From the NCBI RefSeq assembly GCF_039555335.1, contig NC_092628.1, forward strand, positions 38,586,965-38,650,964: a DNA stretch of 64,000 nt, written 5' to 3'. The position numbers were made by a program, and so were the translations under genes. This stretch comes from Amphiura filiformis (lineage: Eukaryota; Echinodermata; Ophiuroidea; Amphilepidida; Amphiuridae). Below, piece after piece: positions 50,146 to 61,757 of the stretch (positions are counted from its first letter, which is position 1; every line of letters starts with the position of its first letter). The notes beneath the pieces are model-generated. The model saw only the letters and a list, made by a program, of their open reading frames with translations, was not told the origin of the DNA and did no database searches.

Positions 50146-50676
50146 GTTTTACATTTTATTGTTGTTATTTTGTTCTTGATTAAATCGTGACCTTTGATGA
50201 ACCAATAAGTCCATATGCAATGGAATTTTTTTCACAAAATTATAATAATACACACAAACAACAACAACTTATATTCACTGAACCATACCGAGGGGTTATG
50301 CAAGAAGGCCCAGTCTGCAATAGCTGCCAGGTATCATGTGTACAATAGAATGCAGACACTGTCAAATGTCTATAGGGCAGCTATTGCAGATAGGACATTC
50401 CCTCTAAACTCTCAATATAAAATACAAAAAGGGGAAAACAATTTTAATCCAAATTTTCAGAACAATAGGAACTTTGTAAAAACCACAGAAAATAATCCCT
50501 TGTCGCCTTCGTCGCCTTCAGGAATACAAACAAATGAAAGTAGGCCTATTATACATGCATGTTGGTTGAATTATATGTATTAGGTCAGCGGGTTAAATTT
50601 GACAAAAGCAAAGTTACACGTACTCCCTATTTTCTTCTGTCAAAATTCACAGTTGGATCATTATCAATAAGATTAA

Positions 50677-51024
50677 GGGGGTACTACACCCCTGGCGAAT
50701 TTTGTGCCTTTTTTGCATTTTTCTCAAAAAATTATAGCGCATTAGTGACAATTAAGATATGTATATTATAGGGGCAAGGACTACAACTACTGCACTGAAA
50801 ATTCAGCAACTCAAGGCAAGTAGTTATTGATTTATTGATCAAATATTGGTTTTCCTCATTTTGACTGTAACTCCACAACTGTTGTCTTGCTGAAATAAAA
50901 TTTCCAGTGCAGTAGGTGTAGTCCTTGCCCCTATAATATACATATCTTACTTGTCATCAATGCTCTATAATTTTTGAGAAAAATGCAAAAATAGGCACAA
51001 AATTGGGCAGGGTGTAGTACCCCT
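50677..51024. mobile_element. TACTACACCCC-type MITE, copy B, TTAA-flanked
   Basis: Left GGGGGTACTACACCCC and right GGGTGTAGTACCCC with TTAA at 50673-50676 and 51025-51028. Inner pairing includes ATATGTATATTATAGGGGCA and its inverse. The TTAA target is that of piggyBac-type elements. Confidence 0.88.
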
Positions 51025-51028
51025 TTAA

Positions 51029-52192
51029 GCGGTTTTAGGAACTCAAGCAAAGTAGTTGGAAAGATAAAAAAAAAAACTCAAGCAAAGTAGCTTTTATTCT
51101 GACTATTTTTAAATTTTAATAAAATAATACTAAATAGGTAGGCCTATATATATTACACTCGCCCAGTTTTCTCAATGCTCATCTGATTATCATCCGAAAT
51201 TCCGAATCAGCATGAATTGCCTCTGTCACCCGATATCCTGTCCCGACCTGTCAAGCAGTTTAGAAATTCTAAACAAAACTATAGTATTATTTAACAAAAC
51301 CTATAATAAACTATTTACACATTTTTAAACACTATTTTCCAGTGAAAGTGAGAAAAGTAACACGTTTTTGACAAGTGGTTTAACTTAATATTCATGATCA
51401 TGATGGGCCATGATCCAATAAAATTGAACATTTCTGACTATATTAAAAAGGAATAGTAAGCAAATACTAAAAAGTGAAAGAAGATAATTATAGACTTGTT
51501 CCTCAACTGCCATCTCCAGTTTTGACGAAAATAAGATTTTGTTATCAATATTGTCATAATGAAATTCTCTTTCAAGTATCACAAATAAGTCTCGTCATGC
51601 GGTTATGTATAAATAGTATACATGAGTATGACTAACTCTTTTTAAAGAGTTAGTTAAAATTCTTCAAAATGGAGATATGTATTGTTGCACTGAGCTCTTG
51701 ATAATGATATAACAGTTGTTACTAAATAACATAAAAAAATGTGAACATATAGGCCTAACTATATAATTTCTTCTTTGCTAAACTACACTTTGGTATAATT
51801 TTAATTCAAATCATATAAAAAATGATATGCCTGTCTTTAAAGAACATTCTGTGTGTAGATCTCGTACTAAATTTGTAAATATTTGTATACCGTATAGGCC
51901 CTATTCAGTAACTACATATACAAATCGGACTCACAATAGCATGGCCCTCTGACCGCGACCCACATGAACATGAACCTGGGCATGAACATGAGTCATTAAT
52001 ACTAAACACAATATATTATAAATATGTCTAAATATTCAGGGTATATACAATTATATAATATAGTTTTTCAAAGATCCCAGTTTATGATCAGTTTGTTCGT
52101 TATATAACTAGATATGGGTGTTGGAATGAAAAGTTTGAACACATGGCAAATGACTTATTTATGTATTATATAATTATAATAGAAAGTATAAC
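51029..52192. other. Non-coding stretch
   Basis: AT-rich, no gene recognised. Two TAGGCCTA sites. Confidence 0.45.
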
Positions 52193-52434
52193 ACTCTAAG
52201 AAATAAAAGTTCTCAATAGAACCTTTTTTTTCCTCTCAGGAGAACCCTCCCTCTTGAAACAAAAGAGATTCTTTAATTTTGGAGAACCCTTAAAGGTTCT
52301 CTAAAGAACCGAAAACGGCTCTGTATCACATTTTTGGGGCCATTTTCGATGGTTTTGGAACCATTTTTGGTTCTTTAGAGAATATCCAGGGTTCTTCTGA
52401 GAAGACAACTTTACATGTAGAACCTTTTTAGAGT
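52193..52434. mobile_element. MITE, 242 bp, ACTCTAAGAAATAAAAG family
   Basis: Ends ACTCTAAGAAATAAAAGTTC and AGAACCTTTTTAGAGT, with multiple GGTTCT/AGAACC palindromic units inside. Partial relatives are at 57884-58013 and 61230-61345. Confidence 0.85.
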
Positions 52435-52769
52435 ACATGTATTTGTAAAACGTCAATTGGGAACATATTTTGTTTGCAATCCTAGTATAACTAAAATATC
52501 TTCATCCTAACACTAAAATCTAATCCAACCCTAAATCCAAACCCTGAGATAACCTTATAGGGGGTGAATGCAGACGCAGTCACTTCTGTATTTTGTGGTA
52601 TAGTTAAGTGGTCAAGGCTTTTCCAGAACTGTTTCTGTAGGCCTAATTTAGCTATTTACTATTTTCTTGTTTTAAATCATGAGTGTTTCAAAAGGTGGAT
52701 ATGCTGATAGCCCCCTCTCTTATGTTCAAATAATTCAATGTATTTCATTTAAACTTATGCGTTGTAGTC

Positions 52770-53284
52770 CGCGGGGCACTTCAATATGAAATGGATATAG
52801 GTCTAGGGCTGGCACTTTTGCAGTAAGGGCATTCGGTGAGAGCAAAATGTAAAAAATATGGGGTCAATGTGTGAGAGCATGATTTTTGGCATTCGGTGAG
52901 AGCAAAATAAAAAAAATATGGGGTCATTGACAACTGCTCATTGGGTGAGAACATGACCTTTTTTTTTTTTAATTTTCCTTTGAGTGAGAGCCGAAACAGC
53001 GCCACAGAAACCTCGAAAATCAAATTTCTAGTTCTAAATGGCTTAAAATTTGTTTTTTCAAAATAAGTAACAAAATCAGTGATAAATGAAAGTTGCTGTT
53101 CAAATTGAAAAATAAGGGTCTTTGGGTGACAGATCAAATGGAAAAATAAGGGATCTTCGGGTGACAGAGCATGTGTTCGTAAAAAAAAATATGGGGTCTT
53201 TGGGTTACAGCGACGCTGAAAAGGGGGTCTTAACAGCCCTACATGTACATACGCGTCACCTCCGAAGTGGGAGTGCCCCCCCGG
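52770..53284. mobile_element. GGGGCACTTC-type repeat, about 515 bp
   Basis: Starts GCGGGGCACTTCAATATGAA and ends CCGAAGTGGGAGTGCCCCC, an inverted terminal pair. Internal units containing GGTGAGAGCA and AATATGGGGTC recur in tandem. The long minus-strand reading frame across it (52781-53440, with repeated PYFF..FALTEC) is a by-product of the repeat and not a gene. Confidence 0.75.
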
Positions 53285-55108
53285 GTTGTAGTTAGGCATG
53301 ATTAGAGTGCACCTCTTTATTTTCGTGCAAAAAGACAACATTATTACTTGCTGGAGATCCAGGGAACCCCTACAGCATCTATTGTCAATAAAATAACCCT
53401 CTGGTATGATAATGATAATGCTATCGACCATTTCATCCATTGAAGCTCAATGACACGGAAGTCCATAATGTTAAAACCGTGACCAATTTTGGTAATTCTA
53501 TATGAATTGCAAATGAGGTGAACCGTTCAAGTGTGTTTGAGATGTGTTTTGAGTATCACAGAAGACCAGTATCTTGCTGTTCTTTTGTGTTTGACCAATT
53601 TAGTTAAATAAAATATTCGATCTCGAGGTCAAAGTAGACCGTTATTTGCATTTCAATGGTCAAAAATGCCACATTATATATATAGGCCTAAACTTATTTT
53701 TACTTGGGTAAAAAAGCTTAAAAACTGAATGAGGAAGTACGAGAGCATATAATATGCATGATACATTCCCCATCACCCCATAGCACACGAACTGGTAGAT
53801 TATGCCTTTTTATTATGGAGAAGGTCCATTTCGCTCTTTCGGTCACCCCCTCAATATTTTTTTTTCCGCGGTGACTTCATGATGTTACTGGAAGTTTACA
53901 ATGGTTTAGGCAGGAAGGTTTGACGAGCTTTTGATTTAAATATTGATGATGAAAAAATAACATCGCTAACTTGAGACACAATTGAGGCAAAATGACCCAT
54001 TTTTTCAGCCACTTTCTGACAATTCAGGCCGATTGTTCCCTCCCCACATTTCAAGCCAGATTGGCGCTAATGAATTAAACAATAGTATAATCCTCTAAGA
54101 AAACTCTCGGCTGATGAGGTTCGTGCTTGCTTCGCCGGGCCTCCCCGATAGCCGTGTTCCTTCTCGAAGGACTACCAAAGACATCTAAGTTACCAGTTTG
54201 ACAAACGTATAATATTCGGCTCAGCAATTAGGCTACATATCTTCAAAACTAACTTACCCTGCACCTGACAATTGATTTTCGCCTGTAGGTCTACACGACA
54301 TTGATATTCATAAATTCATTGCCGATGCTTGACCCTTTCTATAGGTTCCTATTTTTACTACAAGTCAATTTATTAATTTTGGGATTAAGGTCTAAAGAAT
54401 GTTATTTGCAAATGGTGAATAGTAAAGATGAGATGTGTGTTTTGATGTAACAAATTTCTCAGTCAATCGTTGGATGGAGACGCCTTTGCATGGGTGGCAT
54501 CTTCACCAAGTGCCGAGTTTTTATGACGATTATACTATGTGGCCTTTGTAGACAAGCAACCAGCGACTGTAAAATTCAGTCTTTCTGGAAGTATAATTGG
54601 CGCAGAAGTGCATTTTTGGACATTGTCCATATAGGGCCTAGATAGTATAGGCCTAATGCAGATAAGGGTGCTTTTCATTGTGGCCCTGGCAGAGTGGTAA
54701 GTCGGTATTATGTAAAATGTGTTGAAAGTTTCATCAAAAACTTTGACATGCGGCAGAGCCATACCCAAAAATAGTTTTGTAATCGTTTGTTTTTTTTACA
54801 ATACTTTCCTGACAACATATGCTTTTATTTATAAAGAACAGTAACGCGGCACATACGTGACATATAATGGCAGATCGAGAACCATTACAATGCATGTATT
54901 TCGTAACTTTCGTTTCAGGAGTTGATTGATAAAATTTAATAAAATTAATAAACTAAAATTTAAAAACATGAAAAAAGGAATCATTTTGAAATCGTCAGTT
55001 TCGTATCCTTTAGTCCTTTTTAAATGTTAGTAAACCAGGAAATAAATTCATAGCATTCATGATCGTGATGGTCCACATCACATGCACATAACTTACTGAC
55101 AATGTGAT
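53285..55108. other. Non-coding stretch
   Basis: No gene recognised. Two TAGGCCTA sites lie here (53683, 54648) and a GC-richer patch near 54120-54175 has no coding signal. Confidence 0.45.
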
Positions 55109-55345
55109 CTACAATCAAGGAAAAAATGTTGGCACAATTTGCCTGTCTTTTGGTATATCTCCGCCCCCGCTCCCCAATTCAATGTTGGACCAAGCCATGT
55201 TGTCAACAGGCCCGTGAGACCCTCCAACATGGGGAGATGGGGAGTGGGGAAGGGTGAGATATAGGGGGTAGTCTGTGCTTCACATAGAGCACGCATTTCA
55301 ATTCTTTAGTGCAAGTGTGCCAACTATTTTTTTCCTTGATTGTAG
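55109..55345. mobile_element. MITE, 237 bp
   Basis: Ends CTACAATCAAGGAAAAAATG and the inverse TTTTTTTCCTTGATTGTAG, continuing through GTTGGCACA and TGTGCCAAC. The interior also pairs (CAACATGGGGAGATGGGGAG against the CTCCCCAATTC side). Confidence 0.85.
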
Positions 55346-55909
55346 TTTAACGTTTACTTAGAAAAAGGGTCTATCATGCACCCTCGGAAATCATCTTCTA
55401 ATCGAATTGATGTCTATACAAATCAGACAAAATAGAATACGATAAGCTATATTTAAAAAACTCAAAAAATGTTCCTAGGGATCAAATTTCATGCAACAGG
55501 TTACAATTTCAAAATTGCTCCGAATTTGTCAAAAACCACTTCAAAGTATTCCTCTGGTCATAACAATTCAGAAAAAGTATAGTTTGACCTAGCGGCGACA
55601 TACCGTTCTTGAGTTATAAGCTAAAAGATTCAGAATTGGGGGGTGATCAGATTTTTTGACCACACAGGGGTCAAAATCTAAAAGTACTCCGATTTCAATA
55701 CAAATAGTCTCAAAATATAAGGAATTAAAACTATACATCTCAATAGCCAAATAAAATGTTGATAATTGAATGAATGAATGAACCAACGAACCAATGAAAA
55801 ATGAACGAGAGCCAACGAACCAACCAATCATTACTTTCATTTCTTTACAGATCACCAGCAACTAAATTATCATCCACAGACCCTGTAAGTCTGTATATGA
55901 CGCAACAAG
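55346..55909. other. Upstream region of the class C GPCR gene
   Basis: AT-rich. AATGAATGAATG and AACCAACGAACC runs lie at about 55770-55830. No TATA box or other element could be supported. Confidence 0.45.
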
Positions 55910-56168
55910 ATGCGGTTGGTTCTCGTCGTTGTCGGCGCCTTAACCATCCTCCTCCTCCAGGATGTTGCAGGGCAGACTTGTAGTGGTCCCATCCGTGGTA
56001 CCATCGAAGGTAACATCACCCTTGGTTTCTTGTTTCCATTCCGAGGATCTCAACAAGGCAGCAGTTCTTGCAGCAGTGAGGTGGTTGATCTCAGCAATAT
56101 TCAACTCCTAGAGGCAGCACGATTTGCTCTCCAGAATGCTCAAAATACAATTCCAGGTGTAACCATAG
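55910..56168 (+). CDS. Class C GPCR exon 1
   Basis: ATG at 55910, signal peptide, 86 codons plus one base, donor CATAG|GTGAG. The hydrophobic N-terminus directly before QTCSGPIRG supports this start. Confidence 0.85.
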
Positions 56169-59100
56169 GTGAGATGTTAGTGATTGATAATGTTGATTCA
56201 TATTTACATTAACACATCACTAAAAGTAAATACTCATTTTTTTTTTTTTGGCAACTTAAATCTGTATGACCAATTTTTAAGCAGACATGCAAAATATAAG
56301 CAAGTGGTTATGCACGCACTCTTTTGAAATGATAGATCTACATGCGTTATACGAGGGCTGGTCAATAAGTTCCCGCAACTATGGTGTATCTCCGCTCATG
56401 CATGACTTGGATGGCTGTTACTTACGCTAAATTCAAGTTTGTACTTTTGTCTTTCAAAACGAATATGTTTTAGCGATGCTGAATGCTTGATTACGTAATG
56501 ACATTAGCATAAACACAATAGCGTATGGGCACTGCCTGATTTATGGTGAAAAGTAGTCAAGAAAATCTCGCGCCAAATTGAGGTCGGGATTGAGGTATTG
56601 TTACATAATTCCAAATATCTCGAGAATAAAAGTATAGAATCTGGCACGGTTTTTGCAGCTTTATAGACCGATAACATAGGCATGATGCTGGACTCTTTTT
56701 AGACATATACCATTTTTATTAAAGAAAAGAAATCGTGTTGAATATCTCCAATTTTGAGTAGGCTTTATCACCCATTGTTCTTTACATAATAAGAGATAGA
56801 AAGATTAACCGATGACAAAATTTAACCAATGGTACCTGGTTTGATTGGGTATCTACTGATTATAAAAAAGGGAGGTCCCAGTGGTGAAACCATAAACATT
56901 TCTTTCTTAATGAACCCTTAATTTCAAAAGGTCTTGTTTTTGTAATTAAAGTAGCACACCATAGAGAGGCTCTGGATTGAATAAGAAATTTGAATTTCGA
57001 AAGGTGTGTCTAATTTGAGCATAAGACTTGGTATAGCAATTCACTCACTTAGCTACTGTTCCGCAAACCTTGTATTAGTCATATTTTTAGCGCGTTTTTG
57101 ATGAATTTTTACTTTTTTCATACATTTTTGGTACTTTCAATCATGCATACCATCAACGCATGCGCATATTTCTATTTTTGTTGCAACAAATTCTGTTGGC
57201 CTGACTATGATCTCTAATACCATACTAATAACCATATTTGGTTTTGTTTTATTTTGGAGATAATTTGGATTCTTTCTTCTGCCGTGTGGGCTCTTTTTGC
57301 GATTTTCACACCATTTTTGCTTGTTGTTATAGGCCTATTTTTGGTGAAGTTCAAAGACGGTCCCTTTCCTCATCTGTTGACGGATACATTTCTTCTTTCA
57401 CAATTATCAATTGAATATACTCAGATTACCTCATACCAAAAATAAGGCTTGTAAACTGATTTGGTCCTTACTTCTGCTTCTTTTTATTACACGTTCCTCA
57501 AAGCCAATTCAAATTTCTCGCCAATGTTGACAATTGTCAGTGTACACATAGCAATGACTTTATGCAAATGAGATTACGTAATTAAAGGTACTCTGATACT
57601 AATTGTTGTGCGTTTTAAAGACAAAGGTACAAACTTTATTGATCGTAAGTAACAGTCATCTAAGTCATGCATGAGCGGAGATAAATAATGGTTGCGGGAT
57701 ATTATTGACCAACCCTCGTATCTTGTGTGGCGATCATTTTGATCGTGGTTCAGGATTCAAAAGTGTGATCCATCCTATAGTGATAATCGGATTACACGTA
57801 ATACTTAAATGGCGAAGTCTGTGCTGCACATGTGATAACCTTTTTTTGCAGCAATGGCTTCATAATGTTGCCATGGTGATACAGAACCGTTTTCAGTTCT
57901 TTAGAGAACCTTTAAAGGTTCTTCAAAATTAAAGAACTTTTTGAGAGGTTCAAGTGGGAGGGTTCTCCTGCGAGGACAAAAAGGTTCTATTTAGAACCTT
58001 TATTTCTTAGAGTATATGGTGTTCGTCGTCTTCTTCATTTGGAAGCACTTTTGAAAATATTAGAACGTTTTTTATTATGATTCGAATGAACGAGAACTTG
58101 AACAATTTCAATGGCGGACGTGCAATCGACGCTTTGTTTGCGACCAATATGCTGGAAACTAAATATTGGTACAAAAGAAGAGCAATAATTTATTTATAGA
58201 TTTTCAAATTTTGATCATTTTTTTTTCAAACAATAGCGGAAAGCTCCATATATTGAAACATGATAAATTCTTTGATCATGTATTAATTATGTTGTTTTAG
58301 GAAAACTCTTCGGATTTGAATTCTCTAATTTATTAGTCTTGCTTGTTTTCTTTAATCGCTTCATAGTTTCAGCTAGAGTGGATCAAAACAGAATCCATTC
58401 GCGCGTAATTGTACATGGTACAGTCCCGCAGAGAAGTTCACTGATGTTGTTGAACATGAAATGTTGCAGTTTTCTTGATTTATCTTCCCTTTATCTTGTC
58501 CAATTATTACAATACACTGTAAAATATTACTGTTATTTTACGACACTTTCCCGTAATCTTTACGTTATTTACCGTAAAATTGAATTACTATTTCACTGAA
58601 AATAGGCATGTTAGTACCGTTAGATTGTATTTTTTGTTTGTTTTTTGTTTTTGTGTGGTGCATGGTGGTGGGTGGGGGTGTGTGCGTGTGTGGGTGTGGG
58701 GGTGTGTGTGTAAAGTGTTGCATCTTTTAATTTTTTGAATAGATAAATATCCGTATTGTCCTGACAGATTGTTTTTAAATGCCATTTCGTATAATTTACA
58801 GTGTATAATAGTTACGGCTTCAACTTCTATTTTAACGGTAGAATGTTGGCAACCCAGTTGCCAGGTATTTTACCGTAAACATACGTGCTTTATATCGTAT
58901 TTTATACAGGATTATGGGCATTCTACCATACTTTTACGGCAATACCGTATGCTAATTACGGTAAAATACTTGTAAAATCGTTGTTTTTACGGTAGAATGC
59001 TGGCAACTTTTATTTGACCGTAATATGTAGTCATTATTATCAAAATAATATTATGTCACGTTGTATTTCAGGGTTGGAAGCGTATGACAATTGTGGATCT

Positions 59101-59200
59101 AGTAAAGTTGGTATTGAGCAAACGGTGTCATTCCTATCTGACAGATCGGTGCTAGTGGACAACCAAATGTCCAGTTGTTCCGGATCGACCATCAAACCAG
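55910..59200 (+). CDS. Class C GPCR (mGluR-like), first two coding exons, partial
   Basis: Exon 1 (55910-56168) and exon 2 (59072-59200) join in phase 1 across a GG|TTG junction. The product starts MRLVLVVVGALTILLLQDVA, a signal peptide, then GNITLGFLFPFRGSQQG, the first strand and helix of the Venus-flytrap ligand domain of metabotropic glutamate-type receptors. LQNAQNTIPGVTIGLEAYDN and CGSSKVGIEQTVSFL match the next conserved block (G...YD.C......A...A..F). Such receptors bind amino-acid-like ligands outside the cell. Exon 2 ends in phase 1 at KPG|GTATG; the remaining ligand domain, Cys-rich domain and 7TM are not recognised in the last 4.8 kb. Subfamily (mGluR, CaSR-like or an expanded invertebrate group) is open. 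Confidence 0.8.
56350..57720. mobile_element. Mariner-like element, 1.37 kb, no transposase seen
   Basis: Ends CGAGGGCTGGTCAATAAGTT and the inverse ATTATTGACCAACCCTCG, with TA on both sides. Arms of about 110 bp pair (CTCCGCTCATGCATGACTT, GTTACTTACG, GTACTTTTGTCTTT). Length, TA target and CGAGGG termini fit Tc1/mariner. I find no transposase reading frame, so it is decayed or non-autonomous. It lies in GPCR intron 1. Confidence 0.88.
57884..58013. mobile_element. Truncated ACTCTAAGAAATAAA-family MITE
   Basis: Ends AGAACCTTTATTTCTTAGAGT. Shares TTCTTTAGAGAACCTTTAAAGG and the CAGAACCGTTTTC region with the 52193-52434 copy. The other end is missing. Confidence 0.75.
58014..58513. other. Spacer in GPCR intron 1
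   Basis: AT-rich non-coding sequence, nothing recognised. Confidence 0.45.
58514..59030. repeat. TTTACGGTA repeat cluster with inverted ends
   Basis: ACACTGTAAAATATTAC and the inverse ATAATTTACAGTGT border 58514-58804, and TTTACGGTA or TACCGTAAA units recur throughout to 59030. ACGGTAGAATG.TGGCAAC appears twice, about 155 bp apart. A (GT)n/(GGGT)n tract lies inside at 58648-58712. The cluster ends about 40 bp before GPCR exon 2. Confidence 0.75.
58648..58712. repeat. G/T-rich microsatellite
   Basis: Imperfect TG and GTGGG repeats. Confidence 0.85.
59072..59200 (+). CDS. Class C GPCR exon 2
   Basis: Acceptor TTGTATTTCAG, donor ACCAG|GTATG, 129 nt, phase 1-1. Encodes GLEAYDNCGSSKVGIEQTVS and a Cys/Ser-rich end. 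Confidence 0.8.
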
Positions 59201-59341
59201 GTATGTTGTCTGAATTCGGAATTTACTAAGATCCTGATATATAAAATTTACTTATTATTTAGAGATGTGTTATGTATACTGCGCCAATAAAGTAACCTTA
59301 TACACTTGGAAGAAAAATCCTAATTTTAAAACTAAACCATT

Positions 59342-59715
59342 TCAAGAAGCAAAGTTACAAGCATTTGATTAGACAAAGGTCCAGTTTTAAAAGTGACAAA
59401 CTGACCTATTCAAAACTCCACGCACTAGGCATCGGTGAGAGTGGTGAATGGCTAATTTATGCGTGCCTAATTTTTTTAAAAAGGGGAAAAAAAGGAAACT
59501 GAAACAAAAGAACTGACAAATAAAATGAGATTTATGAAAAGAACAGAGAAGTAAAAACTGAAATAGGAACTGCTTTAAATAAAGCTTCATTGAAGAAACT
59601 GTGTTGTCTCTTTGTTACGCTTGTTGGAATCTTTTTGTGCCTTGTATAATAGACCAGTTTGTCACTTTTAAAACTGGACCTTCGTCTATTCAATTGCTTG
59701 TAATTTTACTTCTTG
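59342..59715. mobile_element. MITE, about 375 bp, 60-bp arms
   Basis: TCAAGAAGCAAAGTTACAAG at the left pairs with CTTGTAATTTTACTTCTTGA at the right, and GGTCCAGTTTTAAAAGTGAC pairs with its inverse. Non-coding interior. It lies downstream of GPCR exon 2, probably in the next intron. Confidence 0.85.
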
Positions 59716-60231
59716 AGGTCACATTGGATTCGAAGTGGTGTCATAATGTGCAGGATTAGACAGTGCATCTACCGTAATAAAAAAAAACTTTACCCCAATA
59801 TGGTTCTGTTTTGAAATTGTGATTATTTTTTCAAGTATAAGGATACTTTTTTGGCGCAGTATATATTATATCACTTCAGTAATGCTTGAGCATGAACAAA
59901 TATTTGAAATTTGCAGAATTAGTTCAAAAAAAGTAAAAGTCTATAAAATCATAAATGAAGAGGTTAAGTTGGGTTACCTCATTTTGTTTGAGTTGCAACA
60001 ACTGCCATAGAATCTTAAGTATTTCAAATTTGAAAAATGAGTAATGTCAACAAAAGAAAAAATGTGTTTGTTTGACTTTGTGTCAAGTCGAGCCAACAAA
60101 AACACAATAACAAGGCAAGCGGGTCATTTTTATAGTCGTGACTTGCCAAATGGGTTGATTTCAAAAGCCTTAGATTTGTACAGCTTGTAAATGCAATTTT
60201 AAATAGTGAGTATGATTTAGCAAATTTTTAA
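59716..60231. other. Spacer, nothing recognised
   Basis: AT-rich non-coding sequence without recognised features. Confidence 0.45.
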
Positions 60232-60516
60232 GGTGGTATTACACCATAAATTTTGTGACTAATTTTGCATTTTTCTCAAAAAATAACTACACACTGGTAA
60301 CAAAAGTTATGGATATTATAGGGGCAAGGAAATGATTACTTCACTGAAATTCCAGTGATTCAAAACAATTGGTTCGTTATATAATGTTAAGAAATGAGGT
60401 ACATTCTAGCGGTACTAAACTGGATTCCTTGCCCATAACTTTTGTTACCAGTGTATTATTATTTTTTGAGAAAATGCAAAAATAGTCACAAATTTATCAA
60501 GGGGTGTAGTACCGTA
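60232..60516. mobile_element. TACTACACCCC-type MITE, copy C
   Basis: GGTGGTATTACACC at the left, GGGGTGTAGTACC at the right, with the shared core AACAAAAGTTATGGATATTA and its inverse. TTAA precedes it; the right border is degraded. Confidence 0.8.
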
Positions 60517-61229
60517 AGGTGACTGGTATCTTAGAAATATATATGACCTGGAAAAAAGTATGATTCATATAGCTAGGGCTATTCAAATTTCTATGATCAT
60601 GATGATATGAAAATAAAAATGTTAAGGTAAATATTTACATTATGGATATGGTTGAATCATACCATAGTCGATCTTATTGAATGGAATCAAATGTAAGAAT
60701 AGGAAGACATAATCATGAATTGATGATAGATGGTTGTGGTGAGTTTCAATGTCAGAATACGAGGTCAAAGTTAATCCTTTTTCAAACAATTATTGTCTTT
60801 ATTGAAACGATACAGGTAATACAAAAGGTAGTTCATCAAAATGATCATATTTATTTGAAAATAACATCGCGCTCCTGCTATTCATTCAGTCGAGTCATTT
60901 TCAAATATCCTGTTTCTGCTTTGAACTGGTGTTTGGTTTAAGTCCTGTACGGTTACTGGATGGAACCAAGCTTCTGACGTTATAACATCGTATAAATTGA
61001 AGTTTTGGATAATTAAAAAAAAATACGACCCATAATGCAGTGACAGCAATTGATAATAAGCGCTACATTTGCAAGTGTCTTTGCCGGTGTACAAATAAAT
61101 AAAAAGATCTCCCAACGACCGACCACACGGAGAGAGTATGAAAACAGTAACGACATACTCATTAACTATAGTATATCGCAAACGAATGCCCCATTGCTTT
61201 ATTATTGTTCTTTGCCAGCATTTTGCTAC
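60517..61229. other. Spacer, nothing recognised
   Basis: Non-coding sequence without recognised features. No further GPCR exon could be identified. Confidence 0.4.
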
Positions 61230-61345
61230 ACTCTTAGCAACTAAAAAGGTTCTTAAGCTATCCTGTATGAAGAACCTTTAACAGTTCTACGAAGAACTAA
61301 AATATCTGCAAAAGGCAGAAAGAACCATTTTAGACAGTTAAAAGG
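61230..61345. mobile_element. Degraded ACTCTTAG/AAGGTTCT MITE
   Basis: ACTCTTAGCAACTAAAAAGG at the left and repeated AAGAACCTTT/AGTTCT palindromes relate it to the 52193-52434 family. Right end uncertain. Confidence 0.5.
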
Positions 61346-61349
61346 TAAT

Positions 61350-61757
61350 TCGAACCGCTCCATGAAGGTAATACTAAATGGCAAGTCGTTCAGCCTGAAG
61401 TGGATCAATGCTGGTGTCCCACAATCGATCGAGACTAGAGAGGACATGCAAGCTGCTGCTGCATCTCTCAACCATTGGCCTCTACATGGAATGTATACTT
61501 TTCGCAGCAGATAAATACCAATCCATCACAGTTTCCAACCTCAGAAATTCTGTAGGCACTCACCATATAGCCTCAAATTCTTTGGCAAAAGCTTTCAGAG
61601 GTAGATAGTGTGGAACTTCTTGGAATCATGTTATCACCAATGTGGCAAAGACAGCAGCCAAGCGTGTCTCCTCCATCAAGCTGCACCTACCTGGTGCCTT
61701 CTCAGAGAGCCATAATTTCATAATTTACAAGAGCATTGTCAGATCAAAGTTGGAGTG
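61350..61757 (+). mobile_element. Relic of a non-LTR reverse transcriptase
   Basis: In broken frames the plus strand reads VILNGKSFSLKWINAGVPQ (the LNG...G.PQG block), CILFAADKYQSITVSN (a decayed form of the catalytic (F/Y)ADD motif, here FAAD) and AKTAAKRVSSIKLHLPG through IYKSIVRSKLE (thumb region). Several frame breaks make it non-functional. It stops where the minus-strand LINE begins, so it was probably the insertion target. Confidence 0.7.

Noticed and set aside
50215-50583. 122-codon plus-strand frame with KKAQSAIAARYHVYNRMQ
   Set aside because: A local inverted repeat (CTGCAATAGCTGCC with GGCAGCTATTGCAG) underlies it, and there are no splice sites or domain.
52781-53440. 219-codon minus-strand reading frame
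   Set aside because: It lies almost wholly in a tandemly structured repeat; the repeated PYFF..FALTEC peptide reflects the DNA repeat.
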